From NCBI RefSeq assembly GCF_002221525.1, contig NZ_CP011028.1:1499001-1563000 (forward strand): 64,000 nucleotides of DNA. The letters run 5' to 3'. The position numbers and the translations under genes were made by a program. This DNA comes from Pseudoalteromonas espejiana DSM 9414 (GTDB lineage Bacteria; Pseudomonadota; Gammaproteobacteria; Enterobacterales; Alteromonadaceae). Shown in pieces: positions 9,041 through 18,397 of this stretch (within the stretch, counting starts at the first letter, position 1; every line of letters starts with the position of its first letter). The notes under the pieces are model-generated. The model saw nothing but the letters and a program-made list of their open reading frames with translations, was not told the DNA's origin and searched no databases.

Positions 9041-12000
9041 ATGCATATCAAACAAATGTTAGGTGAAGTTGCATCTTTAAATGTTATTAGTAAAAAAAAG
9101 TTTAAAAAAAAGATAAAAAACTATAGAGGAATTTTGTTTGTCAGCTGTTTATATAAATTGCGCAGTAACCAAACGCATTTATTGAGTGGTTTTAGTTTCC
9201 TTGCTCCGGCTATTTTTAGCTTAAGTGTGCAAGGGGCAACGCAAACCACTGGGCAAATGGTGCAATTTGATATCCAAGCGCAGCGAGCAGACAAAGCCTT
9301 AATAGAATTTGCTAAGCAAACCGAGCAAACCGTGGTGTTTTCTTATGAGTTGGCAAAAAATTACCAAGCAAATTCGGTATATGGTTTTTATACCCAGCTA
9401 GATGCACTGCAAGCATTATTAGTGGGGACTGAGCTCGATGCGGTTGTCGATCAAAATGGTTTACTGAGTATAAAACTCAAACAAATCAATAGGAAAGATA
9501 ACAACATGATGAAGCTTTCAGGGGTTAGTGCAGCGATATTACCAGCATTACTTGCAGCAAATTCACAAGGTGTGAACGCAGCAGAGGACGTTGCACAAGA
9601 GAAAATAGAAAAAATTGCGATTGTTGGTAGCCGTGTAGCAGGGCGCTCAGTAGAAGATTTACCCGTACCCGTTGATATTTTAAGTGCTGAGGCACTTGAA
9701 AACACAGGCCAAACCGAAGTTGGCCGTATGTTGCAATCTATTGCACCTTCATTTAACTTTTCAAGCTCGTCAATTAGTGACGGCACCGATGCACTAAGAC
9801 CCGCTACTTTACGTGGCCTAGGTCCAGACCAAACTCTTGTACTAATTAATGGTAAACGCCGTCACCAAGCAAGTATTATTCATATTAATACTTCAGTAGG
9901 ACGTGGTACAGCGGGCACCGACATGAACGCCATTCCTGCCTCAGCAATTAAACGTATAGAAGTATTACGAGACGGAGCCGCAGCGCAATACGGTTCTGAT
10001 GCGATTGCTGGTGTAATTAACATTGTACTAAAAGATGGTAGCGAAGGTGGTAAAGCTGCTATTAATTATGGTGAGTATTCAGAAGGCGATGGCGAAACAG
10101 TCAACGTTGATTTTAACAAAGGCTTTGCCTTAGGTGATGATGGTTACTTAAACGCGACAATTAACTACCGCGACCGCTCGCCAACTAACCGTGCGGGTTT
10201 ACATGGCTCGTGTCAGTTTTACGGCTGTACTGAGCTAAGCGACGGCACATTATTAGCTGGCGATCCGCGTGAGCTTACTGCCGATAGAGATACCTTTAGA
10301 ATTGGTGATGCTGACTCGCAGCAATTTGGTTTAACTGTGAATACCGGTTATGAATTAGGTGATGGCGAGCTGTACGGCTTTATTACGTATTCAACCCGCG
10401 ATAACGAATCTGCAGCGTTTTTCCGCCATAATGCAAATGCGGGTGGTAACCCAGTATTACAAGATAACGACGCGACTATTCCGCTAGGTTTTTTGCCAAA
10501 AATTAACACCACCATCGATGATATTTCTTACAACTTTGGTTATAAAACCGACTTTGATAACGATTCAAGTTTAGACCTGTCGTACACCTACGGTGAAAAC
10601 AGCATTGATTACACAACAAGCGATACAATTAACGCCTCGTACGCTAACTTTTTACGCTACGACCAAGGTTTAAGTGCTGCTGATATTCGTACAACAATTC
10701 CTCGTGAAGCGTATGCGTATGGCATGGAGTTGTCGCTGCAAACTATTAATATCGATTTTACGCAAAACTTTGATGATTATTCACTCGCAATGGGTGCTGA
10801 AATCCGTACCGATGAATACCGTATTTTAGAAGGTAGCGAATACGCATACCGTGATTACGATACGTTAAACGGCGTAAGTATTTACAGCGGTTTGAGCGGT
10901 GGCGTGGGTTCTGAAGACGCATCAGGTGGTACACAAGGCTTTGGTGGTTCATCGCCGGCATCTTCAGTTGATGAGTCGCGCGATGTGATTTCGTTTTACC
11001 TAGATGCAGAAACATACATTATAGAAGATGTTATTTTATCGGGTGCACTGCGTTACGATAACTACAAAGGCTTTGGTGATACAGTAAACTTTAAGCTGGC
11101 GGGTAACTGGGCAATCACTGACGACGTATCACTGCGTGGTGCATTAAGCTCAGGCTTTAGAGCGCCTTCTATGCAGCAATTGTACTTTAACAACATTAGT
11201 ACACAGTTTGTTGTAGCTGAAGACGGCTCACTTGTTGCCGAAGAAGTGGGCACATTTAGAAACGATTCAACACTTGCGCAAAGTTTAGGTATTCCAAAAC
11301 TTAAAGAAGAAAAATCACAAAACCGCAGTTTAGGTATTGTTTACAACGTAACAGACAACATTAATGTAACGGTAGATTACTACTCAATTGATATTGACGA
11401 CCGTATTGTAATTAGTAACCGTTTAGGCAAGGGCTTATCATCAAGCTTAGATGCTGCACTACTTAGCTCAGGTGCTGGTGCAGGGCAGTTTTTCTTAAAT
11501 GGGGCCGATACAGAAACATCGGGAATTGATTTTGTTGCAACGTGGAATACAGAAGGTTTAGGCGGCACGCTAGATTTTACTTTAGCGGCTAATTTTACTG
11601 AAACCGAGGTTGTATCGTTATTTACACCGTCGGGTTCAGGCCTAGAAACTGTTCCGGTTGAAGACGTATTCTCAGACCAAGAAATTTCAATTATTGAAGA
11701 GTGGCAACCAGAAGATCGCATTAACTTAAGTGCGCTTTATCAAAGTGGCGATTGGACAGTTAATTTGTCGCTTAACCGCTTTGGTGAATACACAGTAGAA
11801 GATGGCGGGCGTCAAACATACGGTGCTGAAATTTTAACTGACGTTAAAGTTAACTACTTTGTTACCGAGGATTTATCGGTAAACATTGGTGCGAACAACT
11901 TGTTTGATGTGTACCCAGATAAAAATGAAATAGGTAACTCGCGTTCTGGCACTATTGTAGATGCAAACGGCAATACAATTGTAAGCAGTGAAGGTGTATT

Positions 12001-12076
12001 TGAATACTCTCGCCGCTCTGCACCATTTGGTTTTAACGGTGCATACTACTACGTAGGTGCAGAATACCGCTTTTAA
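9041..12076 (+). CDS. TonB-dependent outer-membrane receptor with N-terminal STN signalling domain
   Basis: A 1011-residue receptor. After a charged leader and a hydrophobic stretch (about residues 45-66) comes an STN domain (about 72-148: FDIQAQRADKALIEFAKQTEQTVVFSY). Then a second signal-peptide-like segment begins with Met156-Met157 and ends near NSQGVNA (residue 181). The plug follows (VLINGKRR, AIKRIEVLRDGAAAQYGSDAIAGVINIVLK), then the barrel ending in the C-terminal aromatic YVGAEYRF. The STN domain and the upstream FecI/FecR genes indicate surface signalling. The ligand is not known; iron complexes are usual for this arrangement. An internal start at 9506 would give an 856-residue receptor lacking the STN domain. 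Confidence 0.93.
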   Translation: MHIKQMLGEVASLNVISKKKFKKKIKNYRGILFVSCLYKLRSNQTHLLSGFSFLAPAIFSLSVQGATQTTGQMVQFDIQAQRADKALIEFAKQTEQTVVFSYELAKNYQANSVYGFYTQLDALQALLVGTELDAVVDQNGLLSIKLKQINRKDNNMMKLSGVSAAILPALLAANSQGVNAAEDVAQEKIEKIAIVGSRVAGRSVEDLPVPVDILSAEALENTGQTEVGRMLQSIAPSFNFSSSSISDGTDALRPATLRGLGPDQTLVLINGKRRHQASIIHINTSVGRGTAGTDMNAIPASAIKRIEVLRDGAAAQYGSDAIAGVINIVLKDGSEGGKAAINYGEYSEGDGETVNVDFNKGFALGDDGYLNATINYRDRSPTNRAGLHGSCQFYGCTELSDGTLLAGDPRELTADRDTFRIGDADSQQFGLTVNTGYELGDGELYGFITYSTRDNESAAFFRHNANAGGNPVLQDNDATIPLGFLPKINTTIDDISYNFGYKTDFDNDSSLDLSYTYGENSIDYTTSDTINASYANFLRYDQGLSAADIRTTIPREAYAYGMELSLQTINIDFTQNFDDYSLAMGAEIRTDEYRILEGSEYAYRDYDTLNGVSIYSGLSGGVGSEDASGGTQGFGGSSPASSVDESRDVISFYLDAETYIIEDVILSGALRYDNYKGFGDTVNFKLAGNWAITDDVSLRGALSSGFRAPSMQQLYFNNISTQFVVAEDGSLVAEEVGTFRNDSTLAQSLGIPKLKEEKSQNRSLGIVYNVTDNINVTVDYYSIDIDDRIVISNRLGKGLSSSLDAALLSSGAGAGQFFLNGADTETSGIDFVATWNTEGLGGTLDFTLAANFTETEVVSLFTPSGSGLETVPVEDVFSDQEISIIEEWQPEDRINLSALYQSGDWTVNLSLNRFGEYTVEDGGRQTYGAEILTDVKVNYFVTEDLSVNIGANNLFDVYPDKNEIGNSRSGTIVDANGNTIVSSEGVFEYSRRSAPFGFNGAYYYVGAEYRF

Positions 12077-12107
12077 TAAATAACACTCCCTTATGTTATT
12101 TAAGTTC

Positions 12108-12131
12108 AAAGGGCCGTAAGGCCCTTTTTTT
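12108..12131 (+). terminator. Rho-independent terminator after the TonB receptor
   Basis: AAAGGGCC at 12108-12115 pairs with GGCCCTTT at 12120-12127 around a GTAA loop, followed by a T run to 12131. Confidence 0.88.
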
Positions 12132-12158
12132 GGTTTACCATAAATTTATATAACTACG

Positions 12159-12548
12159 TTATTTAGATACTAAGCTAATAGTGTAATCTTCATACTCTTT
12201 AATATTATTCATTACTCTCATTAATGTATTATGTTTACTGTTTTCGTGAGCCTTAATAAGTACAGCGCTTACTTTGTATTTAGCAGCAAACATCGCAAGA
12301 TTATTGGTCACTTGTTCTAAATCTATTAACCTGCCAGAAAAATACACCGCATTATGTTCATCAATACTAAAAGTGGCACTTTTAGTTTGTTTATTGATGG
12401 TGGGTTTATCAAGTGGTCGTAGTATTTCAATGGCTATAGGTTTAACAAATGAAGTAGTTACAATAAAAAATATCAATAAAATAAATACGATATCTAACAT
12501 TGGTGTCATATCTACATCAGCATTATTTTGAGCTGTTTTATTTTTCAT
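12159..12548 (-). CDS. ExbD/TolR-type energy-transduction protein
   Basis: A 129-residue single-pass inner-membrane protein. The motif DVDMTPMLDIVFILLIFFIV holds the conserved membrane Asp (in MLDIVF) that carries the proton pathway of ExbD/TolR, followed by a periplasmic domain. ExbD works with ExbB and TonB to energise outer-membrane receptors. Here it stands alone, converging on the TonB receptor, with no exbB or tonB nearby, so it must pair with partners encoded elsewhere or act as an accessory subunit. The start ATG at 12548 has no strong ribosome site. Confidence 0.88.
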   Translation of the reverse strand: MKNKTAQNNADVDMTPMLDIVFILLIFFIVTTSFVKPIAIEILRPLDKPTINKQTKSATFSIDEHNAVYFSGRLIDLEQVTNNLAMFAAKYKVSAVLIKAHENSKHNTLMRVMNNIKEYEDYTISLVSK

Positions 12549-12798
12549 ATTGGACCTTAACGTTAATTAAATGCTGCGGCGCCACAGCAAGGAATTAGGT
12601 ACCTATTACTAAAACTAGCACAGTAAAAATAGTGTGTGGTTAAATAAGTATTCTATTAAAGTTAATAGTTTGTATTGTTAATGTGTGTTTATTAGGGGGG
12701 AATGGGCTAATAGTTGCTTCCACATGATCAGAATAAGTAGAAGCAGAGCAAGGGTTTGTGTTCTGCTCACGACATTACTTATATTTGTATCGGCAATA

Positions 12799-12822
12799 AA
12801 AAACCCAGCTAAAAAGCTGGGT
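12799..12822 (-). terminator. Rho-independent terminator after the DUF2383 gene
   Basis: AACCCAGC and GCTGGGTT arms face each other around a short A/T loop; on the minus strand the stem is followed by a T run. It lies about 20 bases after the stop of the gene ending at 12843. Confidence 0.8.
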
Positions 12823-12842
12823 TGTAGTTTAAGCTAATACTT

Positions 12843-13286
12843 TTAGTGTTTTTGCATACGGCTCATTTCTGTATGGCAGCTTTGCATGGTTAGTAAAGTT
12901 TTTGCTAATGCGGCTTCGCAATCAGCAGGTTGGGGCTTATCCATGGCTGCTTTTATTTCTTCAAGGGTTTTATCTTCGACTTCCTCAAGCTCTTTAACGT
13001 ATGTGCTATCGTTATGTGAGCTAAATGAAGTAAGCAGCGCTGTGTAAGCTCTACGCGCTTCTACAGCAAATGAAGAGCCGTCTTCACGCTCACCTTTTTC
13101 ATTAATTGCGTATGGTTGTAGGCGCTCTACGCTTACTTTGCGTGCGTCAATCATGCGTTGAAATAATGCGCCGATGGCAGGGTCTTCTACTTTTTCTTGC
13201 GCTTTTTGGTAAAAATCGATGCCACTGTTCATTACTTGGATGATGTCAGTAATATGAGTTGCTTCTGTTCCTTGATGGGTATTCAT
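12843..13286 (-). CDS. PA2169/DUF2383-type four-helix-bundle protein
   Basis: A 147-residue helical protein. The pattern of four amphipathic helices with ITDIIQVMNSGIDFYQKAQEKV, ALFQRMIDARKVSVERLQPY and a C-terminal CHTEMSRMQ matches the ferritin-like DUF2383 family (PA2169 type) as remembered. Members are small stress-associated cytoplasmic proteins without proven activity. The ATG at 13286 is chosen because AGAGG lies 6 bases upstream; a longer frame to 13340 has a poorly matching extension. Monocistronic, with its own terminator. Confidence 0.7.
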   Translation of the reverse strand: MNTHQGTEATHITDIIQVMNSGIDFYQKAQEKVEDPAIGALFQRMIDARKVSVERLQPYAINEKGEREDGSSFAVEARRAYTALLTSFSSHNDSTYVKELEEVEDKTLEEIKAAMDKPQPADCEAALAKTLLTMQSCHTEMSRMQKH

Positions 13287-13462
13287 AATGACCTCTCTAT
13301 ACATGAATTTAAATTTCATAGTAGATAGAGCAAGGGGCATTCCAACTTACAGTTATTTTCACAACCATTTGATAAGTAAATGTATTGTTTTGACTTGAGG
13401 GTGCGAGGTAACTTTTTCTCAAAAGAAACCTCGCAAATTTTACATGGCTTTTTGTAATAAGG

Positions 13463-14401
13463 TTATTTTAGCTCTTCAGCTACTTCGGCAACTTTTTGTC
13501 GTAACCAAATATGGCTAGCATCGCGGTGCAATAAAGGGCTCCAGATCATATCAAGCTCAAAGGGTGGAATGGGGAATGGCGGCTCTAAAATTTTAAGGCC
13601 TGCGTCATCTAAATATATGTTAGCGGCTTTTGAAGGTAAGGTTGCGACTAGGTTTTGCTCTTTAGCTAAATGAATTGCAACATGGTAATTACGCGTAAAT
13701 GTGGCAATGTTACGGTGTTTACCAAAGTGTGCAAGCGCTTCGTCTACCCAGCCGAGTTTTTGTACATCTTTGGGATCCATGCCTACCCCCACACCAAACC
13801 CTGTTTTACTTACCCAAATGTGGCGTGCTTTTAAGTAGCTATCGAGGCTAAAGTTTTCGATTATTGGATTATCGGCTTTAACTAAGCAGCAAAAGCTATC
13901 TTTCCAAATACGTTTATGGTGAAACGACTGCGGTAAGTTTTCAAAGCGGTTAATGGCCATATCAACCTTACCGTTTTCTACATCATGGAATGTTACATCA
14001 CTAGGAGTAAGTATATCTAAGGTGGTGTCGGGCGCTTCTGCGTGGAGCTTACTTAACAGCTTTGGTGCAAGCGTACTTGCAGCGTAGTCACTGGCCATTA
14101 TTCTAAACACACGTTTACTTTGGCTTGCTTCAAATTCGCGGTTAGGGGCAAGTGTTTCTTCTAAGGTCATTAATATGCCACGAATAACGGGCTGTAATTC
14201 AATAGCACGCTCGGTAGGTACCATGCCTTCACTGGTACGTACTAAAATGGGATCGTTAAATAGGTTACGTAAACGTTTTAAGCCGTTACTCATTGCAGGT
14301 TGTGTAATGCTTAACTGGTTTGCTGCGCGGGTTACGTTACACTCTCGTAATAGTGTGTCGAGGTAAACGAGTAAATTTAAATCTATTTTACTTATATTCA
14401 T
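13463..14401 (-). CDS. LysR-family transcriptional regulator (NodD/LeuO-like subgroup)
   Basis: A 312-residue LysR regulator. The N terminus (KIDLNLLVYLDTLLRECNVTRAANQLSITQPAMSNGLKRLR) is the helix-turn-helix, with the DLNLL start typical of the NodD/SyrM/LeuO subgroup. The effector domain follows (FRIMASDYAASTLAPKLL). The gene starts 17 bases after the aceK stop on the same strand, with an AAAGGA site before the ATG, so it is probably cotranscribed with aceK. A role in controlling carbon flow at isocitrate is possible but is inference. Confidence 0.9.
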   Translation of the reverse strand: MNISKIDLNLLVYLDTLLRECNVTRAANQLSITQPAMSNGLKRLRNLFNDPILVRTSEGMVPTERAIELQPVIRGILMTLEETLAPNREFEASQSKRVFRIMASDYAASTLAPKLLSKLHAEAPDTTLDILTPSDVTFHDVENGKVDMAINRFENLPQSFHHKRIWKDSFCCLVKADNPIIENFSLDSYLKARHIWVSKTGFGVGVGMDPKDVQKLGWVDEALAHFGKHRNIATFTRNYHVAIHLAKEQNLVATLPSKAANIYLDDAGLKILEPPFPIPPFELDMIWSPLLHRDASHIWLRQKVAEVAEELK

Positions 14402-14418
14402 TGTGTGTCCTTTAACGC

Positions 14419-16137
14419 TTACCAGTGATGAATAAAACGTTGTGCTGTCGGGTATGGATATATGTGGCTAACATGACCATTTTTTATATTGTGTTGAGCT
14501 TGCTTCCAAAAAGATACATCGACAAGCTCAGGGTGTGTGCTGAGTAAAAACTGTTTGTACTTAGGGTTTGGCATTACAAAAGTACACAGTTGCTCAGGAA
14601 ATACATCTTGTGGCGCTACCGAGTAACTTTGCTCGTCGGTTAAGTAGTCGTCGTAGCTTTTAGCCTTAGGTAAGGCTCTAAAGTTCATATCGGTGAGGTA
14701 TTGAACCTCATCATAATCGTAAAAAATAATACGTTTGTGTTTACTAACGCCAAAGTTTTTTAGCAGCATGTCGCCAGGAAATATATTAACGGCAATCATT
14801 TCTTTTAGTGCTTGGCCGTATTCTTCTATGGCGTCGGCTGCACTTTCGTCATCTGCATTTTGTAAAAACAAATTCAGCGGCGTCATACGCCGTTCAATAT
14901 ACAAATGCTTGATGATAAGCCAGTCACTTTCTATTACCATAGATGAGCCAATAGTTTTATGTAACTGCTCAAGTAAGTTGCTATCAAAGCGCTTTAAAGG
15001 AAACACAACATTAGAATACTCTATGGTATCGGCCATTCGGCCAACACGGTCGTGGCTTTTAACTAGTTGGTAGCGCTTAAGTACGGTATCGCGGCCAAAG
15101 GGCTTACTCTCGCCAAATTTATCTTTTATTATTTTAAATACATAACCAAAAGAAGGCAGTGTAAATACCATCATCACCATGCCAGGCGTACCTGGGGCTA
15201 TAATAAAGTTATCATCGGAATGAGACAAGTGATGTAAAAACTCACGATAAAACTCTGTTTTACCTTGTTTATGAAACCCAATAGCGTTGTATAGCTCTGC
15301 TAATGTTTTATTGGGCATGAGTTGATTTAAAAACCGTACCATAGCCGATGGAGCATGAGTTTCTACCATAAAGTATGCGCGAGCAAAGCCAAAAATAACC
15401 CGCATTTGCGAAGACTTAGTAAGGAGGGCATCAAGGTATAAGCCTTTGTCTTCATGATGAAGCACGGCAATAATAAAAGGTTGTACGCCACTTTGAGATA
15501 CAACGCGACCCACTATATAAGCCGCTTTATTTCTATAAAACGGCGTGTGCAAAATATCAAAGCGCATTTGCCAAGGCTGATGGTGGGTGTCGGGTGCTTG
15601 TTTATAAAACGCCTTTACTAATAAACGTATATCGCGTTCTAAATTTACAAACGGGGCCTTAAAATCAAAATGTTCAATAATACGTTTTATAGTCGGTTTT
15701 AATCCATCAACTACAGGGAAGTAGCTTCGGTATTCGGCCTCAACAGGAATGGCAGGCGCATCTTTTAGTGTGGCTTGCACAAAGATAAAGTCATTATGAA
15801 AATAGCGCCTGTGGTATAGGCGGCAAAATACCGAGTTATAAAATGTTTCAGCAAGCTCTGCCTGAGGGTGAAAGCATAAAAAACGTTGGTATAGTATTTT
15901 TACTTCTAGCCAAAGCTGCTCATTTAATTGATCGGTAGGGTGCTCTTTTTTTAATATTTGTGTAGTTTCGTTTACCCTCTCGTCGTAATAACTAATACGA
16001 AGCCGACTAATATCGTTAATAGCTTGCCAATCTCGCTTAGCAAATGCCAGTGGTGCTTTAGCTGTGGTTTTTTGAAATAGCTGATAATGCTTTTTAAAAC
16101 CCGTTAAAATTAATTCGGCAATATGGCGTGGCTGCAT
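14419..16137 (-). CDS. aceK: Isocitrate dehydrogenase kinase/phosphatase
   Basis: AceK phosphorylates and dephosphorylates isocitrate dehydrogenase and so decides between the TCA cycle and the glyoxylate shunt. The 572-residue protein follows E. coli AceK (578) throughout: the nucleotide loop region APGTPGMVMMVFTLPSFGYVFK, HDRVGRMADT, HLYIERRMTPLN, NIFPGDMLLKNFGVSKH and the acidic FYDYDEV. The ATG at 16137 is preferred because AAGGAG is 5 bases upstream; the GTG at 16143 overlaps that site. In E. coli it lies in aceBAK, but here no aceA or aceB is present and a LysR gene follows. Confidence 0.96.
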   Translation of the reverse strand: MQPRHIAELILTGFKKHYQLFQKTTAKAPLAFAKRDWQAINDISRLRISYYDERVNETTQILKKEHPTDQLNEQLWLEVKILYQRFLCFHPQAELAETFYNSVFCRLYHRRYFHNDFIFVQATLKDAPAIPVEAEYRSYFPVVDGLKPTIKRIIEHFDFKAPFVNLERDIRLLVKAFYKQAPDTHHQPWQMRFDILHTPFYRNKAAYIVGRVVSQSGVQPFIIAVLHHEDKGLYLDALLTKSSQMRVIFGFARAYFMVETHAPSAMVRFLNQLMPNKTLAELYNAIGFHKQGKTEFYREFLHHLSHSDDNFIIAPGTPGMVMMVFTLPSFGYVFKIIKDKFGESKPFGRDTVLKRYQLVKSHDRVGRMADTIEYSNVVFPLKRFDSNLLEQLHKTIGSSMVIESDWLIIKHLYIERRMTPLNLFLQNADDESAADAIEEYGQALKEMIAVNIFPGDMLLKNFGVSKHKRIIFYDYDEVQYLTDMNFRALPKAKSYDDYLTDEQSYSVAPQDVFPEQLCTFVMPNPKYKQFLLSTHPELVDVSFWKQAQHNIKNGHVSHIYPYPTAQRFIHHW

Positions 16138-16333
16138 AAACACTCCTTAATAAAGCGCATATAACGTTATTAACAGCGGTTTTATGTTTGTTGTGCTGCT
16201 ATTTTATATGCGTTAGAGCTTTAGCTCTATAGTTGTTAAGGTTATGTTATTTTAAGTTTAAAACCAAGATAAATATTATCTGATTTTATACATTGCGGCT
16301 AAAGTATAAGTGAGTGTAATGGCACTGTTAGCA

Positions 16334-16822
16334 TTATTGATAAGAGGCTATTTTTTTCTCTAATTTTTTGATTCGTTTTTCAATATTACTCGATTGCTTT
16401 TTATGATCTTTACTAATGATTTTTAATTGCTTGGTAATATCTTTACTAATTAGCTTTTTATCCTCGTCATCCAAAATACGATTTAGGCGCTGTTGTTGAT
16501 TATACTCTGCGCGGTCTTTATCGCGTTTAAGGATGGCCAGTTTATGATTGTTACTTCTCAGCTCAGCTTTTAAATCAAGTACTATACGCTCGCGCTCCAG
16601 GGCGTTGAGCTCTTTTGTGTAATTTTGAGAGGGTGCATTGTTTATGCCCGATACCGTATTAATAGTATAAGCCGTGGCAGTATCGTTACAGGGGAACTGA
16701 GAAAATGTGGTGCCGTTTTTAGTAACACATTTATAGTAGGTCGTTGCTTTTTGAGCATGCACCTGCAGTGAAAATAAAACGCACAAAAATAAGTAAAGAG
16801 GTGTTTTTAGCATTGAATTCAT
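16334..16822 (-). CDS. Secreted DUF4124-like protein with coiled coil
   Basis: A 162-residue protein with a signal peptide (hydrophobic residues 8-20, cleavage likely after VHA before QKAT). Next is a short domain, YYKCVTKNGTTFSQFPC, with two cysteines spaced as in DUF4124 proteins and probably disulfide-bonded in the periplasm. Residues 70-160 are highly charged and helical, ending in a lysine-rich coiled coil. Met1 and Met4 are both possible starts; the latter has AGGG nine bases upstream. Function unknown. Confidence 0.65.
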   Translation of the reverse strand: MNSMLKTPLYLFLCVLFSLQVHAQKATTYYKCVTKNGTTFSQFPCNDTATAYTINTVSGINNAPSQNYTKELNALERERIVLDLKAELRSNNHKLAILKRDKDRAEYNQQQRLNRILDDEDKKLISKDITKQLKIISKDHKKQSSNIEKRIKKLEKKIASYQ

Positions 16823-16853
16823 CCCTGAGTGTTACTTTAATTAAAGTAAATAT

Positions 16854-16884
16854 AACCTAGCTTGGCGTTATAGCAAGCTAGGTT
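16854..16884 (-). terminator. Hairpin after the yejM gene
   Basis: AACCTAGCTTG at 16854-16864 and CAAGCTAGGTT at 16874-16884 form a perfect 11-bp stem. The downstream tract on the minus strand is only moderately T-rich, so termination strength is uncertain. Confidence 0.6.
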
Positions 16885-16895
16885 AAGGGATACAG

Positions 16896-18392
16896 TTATT
16901 GGGTATACGTTTTAAGCTTTTTAATGCTTTGCACTAAAAATGGGATATCAAGGCTTTGCTCAATAGAAAAACCCTCTGCAGCCGATATATTTTTATAGTT
17001 ACCGTCTGAATCAATAAGTGTAATTCTATCTTTTTTGTAAGCAATAACCACGCCTTGCGAATAGTTAACCCCAGTGTCGTTTTTCTTCTTGTAGAGGTTT
17101 TCGCCCAGCATGGTTTGACTTACAACCGACTTACAGTTTAGGTATTGCCCTACACTGGTTGCAATTAAATCACTTGGCTGAATAAGTCCATCTACTTTAG
17201 AAATACGTTTATCTGAGCTGTATAACACCGATGACGTTACGACATCTGCGCTATTATTAGCGAGGCTAAACGCAAATATATGGGTATCTTCACTTCGTGG
17301 AGTAGGGTTGCTTTGGCCTTTAATAATTTTAATTGCGCTATTTGAATGCGCACGATCGTTTATAAAGTCGAGTTTTTCAATGCCACTTAGCTCCACGCTT
17401 CTGCGTTGGCTTTGCCATGCAGGTAAAGTTTGCTCAGACAAAATTGCCATTTTATAAAATGAAGGTAAACCATACACTAGGCTAAATAAGCTATCGCCGT
17501 GGTGAGTTGGCTGTAAAAACTGCTCTGTTTTATATAATTTATCTTGTTTTGCAACAAAGTTATTAAGTTGTTCTGGTGTATCAAATACAAATATATCAAC
17601 TTGCTGCTGCGTATAGTCTTCGCATTTTTGTAGTGGAGCTGGTATTTGGTAGTTAATATTTTGGTTATTTATTCGTACATCATGGGCTTGTTTATAGCTT
17701 TCAATATCAAGTAAATCATTTTTAGCTAACAGGCTTTTAGCTGTAGTCGGGTAAGAAAGCGGTAGTACGTTATCTTGTTTAGTAATGTCAAAATTAAGGT
17801 TGGCATCAGCCCAAATATGAATACTGTGGCTAAGAGCAAAACAAAGCACTAAAAATGAGCTCGCAAAACGGGCAAATTTAAGTTGTTTTAAACGCGCTAA
17901 GTGGTGCCACGTAAAGTTACTTACAACTAACTGAAAACCTAAAATAAGTAAAACTATGCCGCCAGCTAATAAAGTAGTTAGGGTAGGTGAGCTGGTTAAA
18001 CGGTGCCAAAGCAATGAAATAATTTCGGGCAATGCCGATGAATTTAAGTGATAACCTAAATTAACGTATACATAGGCATCAAGTGTTAAAAGTGATGCAC
18101 CAAGCGTAGCTATAACCGCAGCCATGCCACGAATATGGCGAGGGTAAGGAAACACTAAACTTAAAGGAAATATCGTCAGCACAAACGCTAAAAAAGCAAT
18201 AAAGCTCGTATGGCTTAACCAAGTCACTAGCATATAGGTAATACCCATAAAGCTAGTTGGCGGTGAGTCAGCAAATAAAAAACTTAGGCTAATAAAAAGC
18301 GCTAAACCAATATTTGCAAATGTGAACCAATGGCCCCAACTTAACAACTGACTCGCTTTAGACGAAAACTGATTGTGCTGCGATAAATTCAT
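16896..18392 (-). CDS. yejM: YejM/PbgA-like inner-membrane protein, shortened
   Basis: YejM (PbgA, LapC) senses lipopolysaccharide and controls LpxC degradation through LapB. Here the N-terminal half (about residues 1-195) has five membrane segments (DUF3413). The periplasmic half still matches E. coli YejM in VDIFVFD, GDSLFSLVYGLPSFYKMAILSEQTLPAW and the final DGNYKN region. The protein has 498 residues against about 586 in E. coli, and the middle of the alkaline-phosphatase-like domain appears collapsed, so hydrolase chemistry is very unlikely. It is followed upstream by yejL in the same direction and faces yejK, the conserved yej neighbourhood. Confidence 0.82.
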   Translation of the reverse strand: MNLSQHNQFSSKASQLLSWGHWFTFANIGLALFISLSFLFADSPPTSFMGITYMLVTWLSHTSFIAFLAFVLTIFPLSLVFPYPRHIRGMAAVIATLGASLLTLDAYVYVNLGYHLNSSALPEIISLLWHRLTSSPTLTTLLAGGIVLLILGFQLVVSNFTWHHLARLKQLKFARFASSFLVLCFALSHSIHIWADANLNFDITKQDNVLPLSYPTTAKSLLAKNDLLDIESYKQAHDVRINNQNINYQIPAPLQKCEDYTQQQVDIFVFDTPEQLNNFVAKQDKLYKTEQFLQPTHHGDSLFSLVYGLPSFYKMAILSEQTLPAWQSQRRSVELSGIEKLDFINDRAHSNSAIKIIKGQSNPTPRSEDTHIFAFSLANNSADVVTSSVLYSSDKRISKVDGLIQPSDLIATSVGQYLNCKSVVSQTMLGENLYKKKNDTGVNYSQGVVIAYKKDRITLIDSDGNYKNISAAEGFSIEQSLDIPFLVQSIKKLKTYTQ

Positions 18393-18397
18393 ATAAT

